DNA of 64,000 bases from Kangiella profundi (GTDB taxonomy: Bacteria > Pseudomonadota > Gammaproteobacteria > Enterobacterales > Kangiellaceae), in the NCBI RefSeq assembly GCF_002838765.1, contig NZ_CP025120.1, forward strand, positions 1,426,001 through 1,490,000, given 5' to 3'. Position numbers and translations under genes: made by a program. The notes under the pieces are model-generated. The model searched no databases and had not been told where the DNA came from. It worked only from the letters and a program-made list of their open reading frames with translations. Below are positions 1 to 8,971 of the stretch, piece after piece. Each line of letters opens with the position of its first letter. The stretch's first letter is position 1.

Positions 1-54
1 CTAAAACAAACGAGCTGATCGGCATTACAAAATGGAAATATAAGGAGAAAGTTT

Positions 55-594
55 ATGAAAAAACTATTAGTAGGAAGCTTAGTAGCGGCATCATTCGCTA
101 TTTTAAGTGGTTGTGGGACTGATGGGAGAGTTACGGGTGGCGGCACCATGCACTCTGCCGGAGGTGATGGAAAAACCATCTTCACAATCAATGCCAGCCG
201 ATGTCCCGATTCCACAGGTGAAAGTGTGGTTAAAGGACAAGTTCAACTCCACGATAAAACCGCAATTGATTTCGAAGATACCGGCGGTGTCAGTTTGCAC
301 GCAGACGTAACTTCCGCCATGTACTGCTCAGGTGATTCTGCCGATGACAATGGTGAGTACTGCTTACAGTGCCAAGCAGAGGGATATTATGAAGTTGAGT
401 TTGCTTATCGCTCCCAGAACAATCAGAACCCAGGCGAAGGTAGTGGTTTTATGTGTATAGCTGATGCTGGTTCTGGTAATGCTCTACATGGAATCGCCAT
501 CGTTGAAGTGACATCTGGACCATATAGTGGCTACTCTAACCTTGGTGGAGTCAGCGGCAATGTGCAAGCTCACGAATGCAACACTCAAGAATAA
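55..594 (+). CDS. Cys-rich hypothetical lipoprotein (179 aa)
   Basis: The protein starts with a lysine pair, a hydrophobic stretch and the lipobox LSGC, so Cys20 should be lipidated and the protein anchored in the envelope. The mature part is small, polar, rich in Gly, Asp and Ser, and carries about seven further cysteines, one pair in the order CLQC, suggesting disulphides in the periplasm or outside. No family is recognised. A good Shine-Dalgarno (aaggag) precedes the ATG. It ends 14 bases before the subtilisin gene, so the two probably share a transcript and may act together, for example as partner or inhibitor; that role is inference only. Confidence 0.75.
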   Translation: MKKLLVGSLVAASFAILSGCGTDGRVTGGGTMHSAGGDGKTIFTINASRCPDSTGESVVKGQVQLHDKTAIDFEDTGGVSLHADVTSAMYCSGDSADDNGEYCLQCQAEGYYEVEFAYRSQNNQNPGEGSGFMCIADAGSGNALHGIAIVEVTSGPYSGYSNLGGVSGNVQAHECNTQE

Positions 595-608
595 AGGGAG
601 TTTAAAAC

Positions 609-1853
609 ATGAAATTAAGTAAAATCAGTTTAGCCACTCTTACTGCAGTCGGACTGGCTATTTCATCATCAGCCTCAGCGAGCACATTGGTACATAAGCG
701 TTTTGTTGCCGAATACTCGGAAAACAAAAAAGCCGAAGTGATTCAAACTTTAAATGAAGCCGGTGCAGATATAAAACTGGAACTCGACTCACTAGACACC
801 ATCGCTTTTGAAGTAGACTCATTAGAAACTTTACGAAACTTACGAGCAAATTCTAATTTAAAAATCGAAATGGATCCTATCAGAACGGTAACCCCTTCAG
901 GCTTCACAAAAATTGAAGACCACACCGATGATCCTTTAAAGACTCATCCGTCATTGTATGGCATCCATATGGTACAGTCTGGGGACTTCCCTACTGGCGC
1001 CGCAGCTAATCCGTCGAAAATTTGTGTAATTGACACTGGTTACGATATAGCTCACGAAGATTTGCCCAAAAATGCAATGGGTACCAATGACTTAAGTGGT
1101 CCATGGTATGGACCACTGCCAGAAGATCTTCACTACCACGGTACCCACGTTGCTGGAACCATTGGCGCCATAGGCAATAATGGTATTGGTGTGTCAGGCG
1201 TCATTCCCAATGTTGAAGATACTGGTGGATTTTACATCGTGAGATTCTTCGATTCAGAAGGTGGCGTTGCTTATGCTTCTGGCCTTGCCGGAGCAGTAGA
1301 AGATTGTATGAATAATGGTGCCAATGTGGTGAACATGAGTTTAGGCGGCCCAGTTTATTCTAAAATCGAGGAACGCGCGTTCGAGCGAGCCCGTAAAGCA
1401 GGTATTTTAAGTATCGCCGCTGCAGGTAATGATGGTGTTTCTACGCACAGTTACCCAGCTTCTTACGACTCAGTCATGTCAGTTGGAGCTCTCGACTCAG
1501 CCAAAGTCATCGCTGACTTCTCGCAAACCACTTCACAAGTGGAAATATCAGCACCCGGAGTCAGCGTTGGCTCAACAGGACCTGGTAATGAATATATCAT
1601 CGCCAGCGGAACCTCAATGGCAACGCCACATGTAGTCGGTGTCGCAGCGCTGGTATGGAGTCATTATCCACACTGCTCAAACTTCGACATCCGCACCGCG
1701 CTAAAAGCCTCTGCGGAAGACTTGGGCGAACCGGGTCATGACTATGCGTATGGCGCAGGACTCGTTCAAGCCAAAGCAGCCTATGATTACCTAGCAACCA
1801 ACGGTTGTACAGGCAGAATCTGTAAAGGCAAAGAATGCGACCCTGCAAAATAA
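609..1853 (+). CDS. Secreted subtilisin-like serine peptidase (S8 family)
   Basis: Exported serine endopeptidase of 414 aa. A Sec signal peptide (about residues 1-24, ending ASA) is followed by an I9-like propeptide (about 27-95) that would chaperone and inhibit the enzyme. The S8 catalytic domain follows: Asp142 in VIDTGYD, His177 in HGTHVAG, oxyanion Asn274 in AAGND and Ser336 in SGTSMATPH, so all key residues are present. The C-terminal tail has paired cysteines (CTGRIC, KGKEC) that may form disulphides. There is no long C-terminal secretion domain, so release by the type II pathway is plausible. It is the second gene after the Cys-rich lipoprotein and is followed by a strong terminator. 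Confidence 0.95.
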   Translation: MKLSKISLATLTAVGLAISSSASASTLVHKRFVAEYSENKKAEVIQTLNEAGADIKLELDSLDTIAFEVDSLETLRNLRANSNLKIEMDPIRTVTPSGFTKIEDHTDDPLKTHPSLYGIHMVQSGDFPTGAAANPSKICVIDTGYDIAHEDLPKNAMGTNDLSGPWYGPLPEDLHYHGTHVAGTIGAIGNNGIGVSGVIPNVEDTGGFYIVRFFDSEGGVAYASGLAGAVEDCMNNGANVVNMSLGGPVYSKIEERAFERARKAGILSIAAAGNDGVSTHSYPASYDSVMSVGALDSAKVIADFSQTTSQVEISAPGVSVGSTGPGNEYIIASGTSMATPHVVGVAALVWSHYPHCSNFDIRTALKASAEDLGEPGHDYAYGAGLVQAKAAYDYLATNGCTGRICKGKECDPAK

Positions 1854-1871
1854 CCATCAACTCACCAAACT

Positions 1872-1896
1872 AAAGGCGGCTCTAGCCGCCTTTTTT
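1872..1896 (+). terminator. Rho-independent terminator of the subtilisin operon
   Basis: The hairpin ggcggc-tcta-gccgcc (1875-1890) is followed by six T residues, 20 bases after the subtilisin stop codon. The A-run on the left is too short to serve well on the minus strand. Confidence 0.9.
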
Positions 1897-1919
1897 ATAG
1901 TTAAAGGGCAGCTTTAATT

Positions 1920-2417
1920 TTAGTTTGCTAACTGCGTTTTCTTGTACTTCGAATAAGCCTCTCCCAGCGCAACCCGCAACTGTCGCAATGGCAAATACTC
2001 AACTCGATATTGGGAGAAGTGTCTTTGAGCTGAGGTAATCACATCAGACTCAGTACCCGCTATGTACAGACCATCGATCTCATCCCAAAACAAATACAAA
2101 TTGGCTGGCTGTTCCGAATATCCTTGATATACCAAGTACCGGCTGTCATCGCCTTCTTCCTCGATATAAATATTGTTTTGTAGTTTTTGGGAGTCATCAC
2201 ATTGAGAAATATAATGAGTAGCCTTCAAGTTTCCAGAGTCGTTATAAACCACAACTTTTACTGAAGAAACACAAGTGGTATAGGTTTTAACATAACCCTC
2301 ATCCTTTAGTTTTTCGAAGATTAAAGCAGCACATGCAGCAATAACTAGAAGCAATATGAGGTTGAGGTGTTTTTTTATTATGGACACTATTAATTCCCTG
2401 TAATTGTTATTAGCCAC
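1920..2417 (-). CDS. Membrane-anchored hypothetical protein (165 aa)
   Basis: One N-terminal transmembrane segment (about residues 18-34, LILLLVIAACAALIF) is followed by a soluble domain of about 125 residues with no recognised family, ending in a basic tail. The topology suggests a single-pass inner-membrane protein facing the periplasm. The longest frame begins at a GTG (2417) with no spaced Shine-Dalgarno. A second GTG at 2387 (residue 11) has agggaa upstream at a better distance and may be the true start; the membrane segment is kept either way. It is convergent with the subtilisin gene. Confidence 0.6.
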   Translation of the reverse strand: MANNNYRELIVSIIKKHLNLILLLVIAACAALIFEKLKDEGYVKTYTTCVSSVKVVVYNDSGNLKATHYISQCDDSQKLQNNIYIEEEGDDSRYLVYQGYSEQPANLYLFWDEIDGLYIAGTESDVITSAQRHFSQYRVEYLPLRQLRVALGEAYSKYKKTQLAN

Positions 2418-2479
2418 TCCGAATAGTAGAAACCTTTACTCATAAAGTCAAAATACCAATCATTAGTTAAAGAAAATCG

Positions 2480-2532
2480 CTGGATCCGCGGTAAGCGACC
2501 AAATGGAGAGCCCTGGGTACCTCGGGATCCAG
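2480..2532. repeat. Inverted repeat CTGGATCC...GGATCCAG
   Basis: The arms ctggatcc (2480-2487) and ggatccag (2525-2532) are perfect complements separated by 37 bases. The pairing extends inwards imperfectly (CGCGG against CCTCGG). It lies in a 457-base stretch without a believable gene (2418-2874). It looks like a short palindromic intergenic repeat unit; no coding function is visible. Confidence 0.5.
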
Positions 2533-2559
2533 TGACTTTTAAGGTAGGAAATAGATCTG

Positions 2560-2840
2560 ACCTGGATAAGGATTACTGCGTCGCTGCGCTCCTTGCCCTT
2601 CGGGCCGTCGTCGGCTACGCCTCCAACGTTCAAAGCACTGCGTGCTTTGTCGAACTCCTTCGGAGGTTCTCATCATTTTCTTTCATACAACGAAAAAAGG
2701 CTTCCGGTTTAAGGGAAGCCTTTCGAATAATGGCCGAATGTGACCGCCAAGTACGGCGGGAATGCCAGAATTGCAGGAGCACATTCTGGCGAAGGATGAC
2801 TACGCTGATCCGCTCAGGTTACTCTTTCTTTCAGGCAATA
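2560..2840. repeat. tRNA-linked hairpin-rich spacer, copy 1
   Basis: This is a chain of short palindromes: gcccttcgggcc (2595-2606), caaagcac-tgc-gtgctttg (2631-2649), and a long hairpin at 2764-2790 whose tip is tgc-AGGA-gca. The decamer TGCAGGAGCA (2772-2781) and the block CCCTTCGGGCC both recur in the spacer next to tRNA-Ser (14750-14800). Both spacers lie directly 3' of a tRNA, so they look like two diverged copies of one element. A 107-codon open frame across it is made of these palindromes and is not believed to be a gene. Confidence 0.55.
2693..2722 (-). terminator. Intrinsic terminator, second one downstream of tRNA-Arg
   Basis: Read on the minus strand the hairpin is aaggcttcc / ggaagcctt (2697-2705 and 2714-2722) followed by six U residues. 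The tRNA-Arg transcript already has a terminator at 2841-2865, so this one either is a back-up or ends a separate short minus-strand RNA of about 100-150 nt. Confidence 0.7.
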
Positions 2841-2865
2841 AAAAACCCCGCATAGTGCGAGGTTT
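2841..2865 (-). terminator. Terminator of tRNA-Arg(ACG)
   Basis: On the minus strand the stem cctcgca / tgcgggg (2846-2862, triloop cta) is followed by a run of U. It starts about 10 bases after the encoded CCA of the tRNA. Confidence 0.85.
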
Positions 2866-2874
2866 CTTGAATAA

Positions 2875-2951
2875 TGGCGCGCATGGAAGGATTCGAACCT
2901 CCGACCGCCTGGTTCGTAGCCAGGTACTCTATCCAGCTGAGCTACATGCGC
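2875..2951 (-). tRNA. tRNA-Arg (anticodon ACG)
   Basis: This is a 77-nt cloverleaf with encoded CCA. The acceptor begins GCGCATG, the D-arm contains AGCTCAGCTGGATAGAG, the anticodon stem CCTGG/CCAGG encloses loop CTACGAA (anticodon ACG, read as ICG), and the T-arm has GGTTCGAATCC. It is the gene that normally follows tRNA-Ser(GCT) downstream of csrA in E. coli (argVYZQ). Here it lies 12 kb away from tRNA-Ser. Confidence 0.97.
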
Positions 2952-3099
2952 ATCTCGTTGTCGGGCGGTATTATGCCACCAGACTGTGATATGTCAACGG
3001 CCTTTTGTAAATTTTTCTATAATATTTTAAATCTTGCGCTAACAGTTTGTTTTTTATACAGAATCTGTCTAATTAACAAGCAAGACGAAGGCCAGTGCT

Positions 3100-4452
3100 T
3101 TAGTCCAATGACTCCTTGTAGTCTTGTTTATCTTGATACATCTTAAGGTCTGAAATATGAATTAACTCCTCAAGATCATTTGAATCCTCTGGGTATAGTG
3201 CATAGCCGGCGCTTAAGGAAACATCTAACTGACTGCCATCAAATGTAAATGCCTTCTCCTCAATGGCAGTTTTAAGGTGTTTGATAACACTTTCTACTTT
3301 AGACTTATCCCTTAGTCGGGGTAATAAAATCAAGAATTCATCCCCACCAAGCCTACAACAGACATCAGTAGCTCTAATATGTTCAGATATCAAATTGGCA
3401 ACTTCTATTAATATGTAGTCACCAGCTTTATGACCATAGGTATCATTTATGGACTTGAATCCATTTAAGTCTATCGATATAACCGCAAAATGTTGTTTCT
3501 TTTTGCTGTTAATAAACTTGTCTAATAAATAAAACGCAAAGCGTCTATTACGAAGGCCAGTTAACTCATCAAGCATGGAAGAACGGTGTGCTAAATGATA
3601 AGAGCGATACAACAAAATAATAGACAAGAGCAACAAAAAGATAATGATACAACCCATTATTCTGTAGACAGTTACAAAGTCTAACTTCTGACTTGCCAGT
3701 ATTTTTTCGCTATTACCCGCCATTAACCAGCTGCCTCCTGGAATTTCTATGACAGAGGTAATATCCGCTTTTTCAAAAGTAGATTGCTCTCCAAGGAATA
3801 TTGGTCCTTGCGCCCCGGTACCATTTAACCCTCTAATGGCAACATCATACTTTTCGACAAGCTTGTATAGCCCAGCATCTTCAAACAACTTCTCGACATT
3901 GAGAACAATACTAACCCCTCCCCAGTAATCAGAATTCAGTGGGTAATCTTCAAAAACTGGAAAACGAGCAATAATAGCCTGTCCTCCTTGAACTAATTCG
4001 AGAGGGCCAGCCAGTACAACTGACTTATTTAATCTTGCGGCTTCGACTGTTTCTAGCTGGCTAGGCCTAGTTCTAAAGTCAAGCCCAATGGCTTTTTCGT
4101 TACCCTGCAAAGGGTATACTTTTGAAATAGTATAGCCCTCCGCCACACCGATATTTCTGATGTAATGACCATTCTGAACAAGAGCCTTCGCTAAAGCTTC
4201 GAAGTTATCCATCCCTAATTTTTTGTTAACTGAGAGAACTGTCGTTAAACCATTAGCGATAAAAGCATCGGAGAATAGAGCCGATTCAATATTAGCACGA
4301 ACTAAAAGAAACTCTTCTGAAAGCTCCTCTTTAGCTTCACTACTCATAAATTCTTGATAGGAATCTAAGACATATTCAAGCATAGCAACCGCAGTGATTA
4401 AATATAAAAAGCTAGCGATAATAACGGTTAAGTTAATTGTTTTTTTCTTCAT
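3100..4452 (-). CDS. Membrane diguanylate cyclase with CHASE-type sensor (450 aa)
   Basis: Predicted to make cyclic di-GMP from two GTP in response to a periplasmic signal. Order: transmembrane helix (about 8-26), periplasmic domain (30-255) with CHASE-like features (NIGVAEGY, VYPLQGNEKAIGLDF), second transmembrane helix (265-283), then GGDEF domain (292-445). The active-site motif GGDEF is intact at 369-373. The inhibitory site RATD (360-363) lies five residues before it, so product inhibition is expected. The CHASE ligand is unknown. The gene stands 24 bases downstream of the HlyD-type exporter gene on the same strand and could be co-transcribed with it. No clear terminator follows before tRNA-Arg. 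Confidence 0.93.
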   Translation of the reverse strand: MKKKTINLTVIIASFLYLITAVAMLEYVLDSYQEFMSSEAKEELSEEFLLVRANIESALFSDAFIANGLTTVLSVNKKLGMDNFEALAKALVQNGHYIRNIGVAEGYTISKVYPLQGNEKAIGLDFRTRPSQLETVEAARLNKSVVLAGPLELVQGGQAIIARFPVFEDYPLNSDYWGGVSIVLNVEKLFEDAGLYKLVEKYDVAIRGLNGTGAQGPIFLGEQSTFEKADITSVIEIPGGSWLMAGNSEKILASQKLDFVTVYRIMGCIIIFLLLLSIILLYRSYHLAHRSSMLDELTGLRNRRFAFYLLDKFINSKKKQHFAVISIDLNGFKSINDTYGHKAGDYILIEVANLISEHIRATDVCCRLGGDEFLILLPRLRDKSKVESVIKHLKTAIEEKAFTFDGSQLDVSLSAGYALYPEDSNDLEELIHISDLKMYQDKQDYKESLD

Positions 4453-4476
4453 TAACGTCCCCTTAAGGAATTAAGT

Positions 4477-5709
4477 TTATTTGCTTTTTACTGCTCGCTC
4501 GCTGCTTAAATCTTTTTTTATTGAAACGAGAATTCCATCCTCAATACTTGCACTAGGGTTATAAATAACCCTCTCGCCTTCAGAAAGTCCATCTAAAATT
4601 TCAGCATCAAGGCCGTTAAAAGCCCCAACCGTTAATATTCTTTTTTCTGCTACGTTATCAACAATAACAAAACTAATCCACTGTTCACCCTCTCTTACCA
4701 TAGCAACAACTGGCAAAATAAGGCTGTTGGGTTTGTCCTTGAGTATAATTTCCACATCAAGCTGGTAACCGTGCCCAAGCTTTTGCCATTGCTCGGGCGG
4801 ACTGGTGAAATCTATGTAAACGTTGACTCGCTGTTCTTCAATGCCTAAAGCTGTGACTTTTTTATAGGCCATCGGTTCAACCTGTCGGACAACTCCTTCA
4901 AGTTCAGTTTCACCGCCCCAACCTTTCATGCGCACTTTTTGTCCCTCAGAAACCCTAACCGCTTCAGTGGAAATCAGTTCGACTTTAACCTCGAGATCTT
5001 TGGCATCACCGATATCCATAATTGGTTGGGCTGCATTGATCACCCCTGCACTTTCTCGGTAACGAGTTAATACCACGCCAGTGGTTGGAGCAAAGACCTG
5101 GCTACAATCGCACTTAGGCAAAAACTCTACTAAGGAAGTATCCAATAAAGCCTGAACGCGCTCCAACTCTGCCTTCCGAAGTTGTAATGTTGCCTGAGTT
5201 GCCTGTAACTCCTGCTGCAAGCTCTGATAAATTTTCTTGGCGGTATCATACTCACGTTCAGAAATAGCCTGATCTTTATATAAACTTTGAGCTCTTTCTA
5301 AATCACTTTTGGCAAAGCTTAATTCGTTCTGCACCTGTCTGAGTTTTGCTTGCGTCATCTCCAAAGCGGATTGAGCCGCATGTAATTCGGCAACGGCCTG
5401 TTTCTCGCTTCGGGGATCGAGCGGTTGAGATCGTAATGGCTCGATTTCTGCAACAACGGTTTCATTGGCTACAACTGGATCACCGACCTCCAACTCAATG
5501 CGACGCAAATAGCCAGTGATGGGCGCAGAGACCTGATAAATATTCTTAACCTCGGTTTCACCAACCTCAGAAACCACCTCATAAAATTGCCCACGGGTGA
5601 CTGTAACTGTTTCGACTTCTATCGCCCTAGGCCAAAACCCATAAGCCAGCAAGGCAACTAAAACCGCCGCCAAGACTATCCATAACTTAAATCGCTTATT
5701 GATACCCAT
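4477..5709 (-). CDS. HlyD/MacA-type periplasmic adaptor subunit (410 aa)
   Basis: Membrane-fusion protein that would link the ABC transporter encoded just upstream to an outer-membrane channel. One N-terminal transmembrane anchor (about 9-26) is followed by a lipoyl/barrel-sandwich half, a long Ala/Glu/Gln-rich coiled-coil hairpin (about 100-185), the second lipoyl half (VFAPTTGVVLTRY), and beta-barrel and membrane-proximal domains (VKVELISTEAVRV). It is the last gene of the operon and starts 6 bases after the permease stop. No TolC-type channel gene is in the window, so a shared TolC is assumed. Substrate unknown. Confidence 0.9.
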   Translation of the reverse strand: MGINKRFKLWIVLAAVLVALLAYGFWPRAIEVETVTVTRGQFYEVVSEVGETEVKNIYQVSAPITGYLRRIELEVGDPVVANETVVAEIEPLRSQPLDPRSEKQAVAELHAAQSALEMTQAKLRQVQNELSFAKSDLERAQSLYKDQAISEREYDTAKKIYQSLQQELQATQATLQLRKAELERVQALLDTSLVEFLPKCDCSQVFAPTTGVVLTRYRESAGVINAAQPIMDIGDAKDLEVKVELISTEAVRVSEGQKVRMKGWGGETELEGVVRQVEPMAYKKVTALGIEEQRVNVYIDFTSPPEQWQKLGHGYQLDVEIILKDKPNSLILPVVAMVREGEQWISFVIVDNVAEKRILTVGAFNGLDAEILDGLSEGERVIYNPSASIEDGILVSIKKDLSSERAVKSK

Positions 5710-5715
5710 GAATAA

Positions 5716-8082
5716 TTATTCCTTGGTTTTTAACACTTCGATAAGATCGAGGTGATGAATTCGTTTTACCACAAACAACGCAGACATCACTGAGGCAATG
5801 ATGGCCACAATGACTGCATAGCTATAGGTATGAGGATAAATAATGATTGGAATCCTGAACAACTCGGTTTCAAACGCATACCCCAATAACTGAGTCAGTC
5901 CCCATCCAACAAAGCAGCCAGAAGCTAAACCCACTAAAGTCAGCAATCCCACCTCACATAACAAAATATAAGAGGTTTCACCTTTAGTAAAACCCAAAAC
6001 TCGCAAAGTGGCCAATTCTCTCCCTCGTTCGGAGAGCGATATTCGAATCATGTTATAGGTAACACCGAATACCAATATCGACGATAACACAATGAAGATA
6101 AACATGAAGACCAGCATACTCTCTGCAACCGTTTCATTAAACGCATCAAGCAGTGACTGTTTGGTCATTAGAGCAGTAATAGCGGGAGATTCCTTAACGG
6201 CTTTATAAAGCGACTCGTAATGTTGCGAGTCGACCACGAGGTTTAGCATAAAATACTGCCCCACTTCTCCTAACTCTCGATTGAGGGTTTTGAGGTTCAT
6301 ATAAGCAGGCAAGCCAATAAAAGTATCGAAAATTCCAACAACGGCGTAATCTCGCTGTAATCCAGACTTATCCAGAAACTCAACATAAATCCGATCACCG
6401 ACGCCTATATTCAACTTCTCAGCCAGAATACTGCCAATCACCATTCCCTCTTCCGGCAATGCGACAACTTGCTGAGTATAGGTATCGTAAATAGGCTGCA
6501 AGGTTGCATCAGACTCTAGACCTGTAATAGCACCACGGTGAGTTTTGGTGCCATTAATAAACTCCACGGAAACATAACGTATCGGCTCTGCTTCAATGAC
6601 GCCAGGAAGCCGCTTAACCTGATACAAAGCCTCCTGTTTCTGGTTTTCGTAAAAAGCCATGGTCATATCTTGCCGTTGCGCGTCATTAAAAAATGAAATC
6701 CCCAGATACTTAATCGCATCCGACATCTGAATGGCTAGCACCATCAGTCCCACAGCTAAAGAAATTCCGATAACGGTAAAACTGGCTCTCAGTGGCTTAC
6801 GAATAATCTGTCGAACGGCAATGCGGGTCGGCTGATCCAGCCAATGCTTGATAGAAGGCGTATCAACAAAGCTTTTGTGGTAAATGTCAGGGCTCGGCGG
6901 AACCATCGCAATAGCTGGCGGCAATTGAACCACCCTGGCAATTGAGCCAATAATTCCAGATAGTGCCGCTAAAACACTAACACCAGAACTGGCAATAAAT
7001 GACAGAAAAGAAAAATCGTAAACCAATAATGGAAAACGGAAAAACTCCGCATACATTTCAGTATTTTCCTGCCCAAGATAAGCACCCGCGACTAAACCAA
7101 TGACAGCGCCAACAAAGCACATCACTAATACCATCTTGAAGTAATGTGCGCCGACCTGCAGGTTGCTGTAGCCAAAGGCTTTCAGTAATCCAATTTGCTC
7201 ACGCTCATTGGTAATCATCCGGCTTAGCACCATGTTGGTTAGAAAAGCCGATACCAGCAAGAAGATGACGGGGAAAATGATTGAGGTGGTTTTTAACTGC
7301 TGTATTTCATTATTAACGAACCAATAAGAAATTTGATCATCGCGCAAATAAGAATTCCTGCCGCCATAAGGCTCAAGAACCATATCAATCTGTTTCAGCA
7401 GAGCCTGATGATCGGATGTCGAGTCAAACTTAAAAGCAACGTCATTAAATGCGCCTTTCAAGTCAAAGGCGGCCTCTAGTGAACTTTGGCCAGACCATAG
7501 AATCCCATAACGTGCATCATCGGGCATCAAAGAACCCGGAGCAATTGAGTAGATATATTCAGGGCTCAGCGCAATGCCGACTATTCTGAAGTAACGCTTT
7601 TTGCCATTCATCACAGCAGAGAGCTTGTCACCTAACTTCAAATTGTGAGCCTCGGCAAAAGGCTCATTCACAATCACCTCATCGGAAGTACCCGGAGCAA
7701 TCCAGCGCCCCTCCCTTAAGGCCAGCTGATTGAGCCTCGGCTGACCCTGATCAGGAATTGAAGTCAGCAACCCCATAACAGGCTCATTAAAGTCAGGCAT
7801 ATCCAGACTGGCAAACTTCTTGATGCGTGTTTCAACTAAGCTGACACCGTCAATCGCTTCGAGACGTTGCTTGACCGCATTAGGAACCCGAACTGCAGTG
7901 ACAAAGGCATCAGCAAATTGGTAATCAGTATAATATTGTTCAGAAGTTTTCTGCAGTGACTCGAGCGTCGTCAGAGCCATACTCAAAGTAGCAATACCAG
8001 AAGCAATCACCAAAGCTACAGCGATAACCTGGCCTTTGACATGCCATAAATCGCGCAACAGCTTCAGATTCAAAGCCCGCAT
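5716..8082 (-). CDS. ABC transporter permease with two FtsX domains (788 aa)
   Basis: Inner-membrane permease of the FtsX/MacB superfamily in its long form. It has an N-terminal helix (about 17-37), a large periplasmic domain, three helices (about 270-390), a loop, another helix (about 435-455), a second periplasmic domain, and three helices (about 655-780). Two FtsX cores suggest it works as one polypeptide with two halves. MacB-like mechanotransmission rather than classic substrate channelling is expected from the family. It sits between the ATPase gene (6-base gap) and the adaptor gene (6-base gap), so the three form one exporter. Closest types are DevCAB or MacAB-like pumps; the cargo cannot be told from the sequence. 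Confidence 0.9.
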   Translation of the reverse strand: MRALNLKLLRDLWHVKGQVIAVALVIASGIATLSMALTTLESLQKTSEQYYTDYQFADAFVTAVRVPNAVKQRLEAIDGVSLVETRIKKFASLDMPDFNEPVMGLLTSIPDQGQPRLNQLALREGRWIAPGTSDEVIVNEPFAEAHNLKLGDKLSAVMNGKKRYFRIVGIALSPEYIYSIAPGSLMPDDARYGILWSGQSSLEAAFDLKGAFNDVAFKFDSTSDHQALLKQIDMVLEPYGGRNSYLRDDQISYWFVNNEIQQLKTTSIIFPVIFLLVSAFLTNMVLSRMITNEREQIGLLKAFGYSNLQVGAHYFKMVLVMCFVGAVIGLVAGAYLGQENTEMYAEFFRFPLLVYDFSFLSFIASSGVSVLAALSGIIGSIARVVQLPPAIAMVPPSPDIYHKSFVDTPSIKHWLDQPTRIAVRQIIRKPLRASFTVIGISLAVGLMVLAIQMSDAIKYLGISFFNDAQRQDMTMAFYENQKQEALYQVKRLPGVIEAEPIRYVSVEFINGTKTHRGAITGLESDATLQPIYDTYTQQVVALPEEGMVIGSILAEKLNIGVGDRIYVEFLDKSGLQRDYAVVGIFDTFIGLPAYMNLKTLNRELGEVGQYFMLNLVVDSQHYESLYKAVKESPAITALMTKQSLLDAFNETVAESMLVFMFIFIVLSSILVFGVTYNMIRISLSERGRELATLRVLGFTKGETSYILLCEVGLLTLVGLASGCFVGWGLTQLLGYAFETELFRIPIIIYPHTYSYAVIVAIIASVMSALFVVKRIHHLDLIEVLKTKE

Positions 8083-8088
8083 ATCAGA

Positions 8089-8853
8089 TCACCACTTCAA
8101 CTCGCTGGGGGACTGACGGTTGTCATTGGAGTGGATATCTGACACCTTGCCGTCACGCAGAGTCACAACCCGGTCAGCAATGCCACCAACCGAAGTGTTA
8201 TGGGTAATCACAACAGTTGCAGTCCCTAGTTCACGATTGACCTGCTCAATCGCTTCGAGAACTAAAATCCCGGTTTGATGATCCAGTGCACCGGTAGGCT
8301 CATCGCACAATAATATTTCAGGCTGCTTGGCAATCGCTCGAGCAATCGCCACCCGCTGCTGCTCACCGCCTGACAGCTGTGCCGGAAAATGGTCTTTTCT
8401 TGGCAACAGACCAACCAGCTCCAATGCTGCTTCCGGCTTAATGGGGTTCTTTGCAATTTCGGTCACTAAAGCGACATTCTCTAAAGCAGTAAGGCTGGGA
8501 ATTAAGTTATAGAACTGAAACACGAAACCGACATGTTCACGGCGGAAGTTGGTCAAAAGCCCCTTACTGTCAGAGCTAATCAAGCGATCTTTAAAATACA
8601 CCTCGCCCGACGTAGCGCTGTCCAAGCCCCCGAGAATATTCAGCAGTGTCGATTTACCGCTACCCGACTGGCCCAGCAACACCACCATCTCATGCTCAAA
8701 CACCTCAAAATCAACGCCATCCAACGCCTTAACCTCAACCTCCCCTGTTTTATAAACCTTGGTAAGATTATGCGCATGCAATACCGGCTTTGACTCAGTC
8801 GTAGCTGAATCCTGCTTTACTTCTTGAGTAGATGTGATTTCCGACAAGTTCAA
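8089..8853 (-). CDS. LolD/MacB-like ABC transporter ATP-binding protein (254 aa)
   Basis: ATPase that drives the FtsX permease encoded next. Walker [10 protein letters not shown] is at 61-69, the Q-loop lies near VFQFYN, the signature is LSGGEQQR (160-167), Walker B is LLCDEP (181-186) and the H-loop is His218. All are canonical for the MacB/LolD subfamily. About 20 extra residues precede the usual start. It is the first gene of a compact operon (ATPase, permease, adaptor), and its promoter should lie in 8854-8971. What is exported is unknown; lipoproteins, peptides and antibiotics are all possible in this family. Confidence 0.93.
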   Translation of the reverse strand: MNLSEITSTQEVKQDSATTESKPVLHAHNLTKVYKTGEVEVKALDGVDFEVFEHEMVVLLGQSGSGKSTLLNILGGLDSATSGEVYFKDRLISSDSKGLLTNFRREHVGFVFQFYNLIPSLTALENVALVTEIAKNPIKPEAALELVGLLPRKDHFPAQLSGGEQQRVAIARAIAKQPEILLCDEPTGALDHQTGILVLEAIEQVNRELGTATVVITHNTSVGGIADRVVTLRDGKVSDIHSNDNRQSPSELKW

Positions 8854-8971
8854 ATCCCTGATTAAAAAACAAACACCTTTGAATCATAGTAAGAATCGGA
8901 AGGAAAGATAGCAATAGAAATTTAAAAGGAATGGAGATTAGATGATTTATGTTAGTTGGGGGGATAACACC

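Noticed and set aside
2532..2855. 107-codon open frame on the plus strand
   Set aside because: It is composed of palindromic repeats and overlaps a minus-strand terminator; no ribosome site or family.
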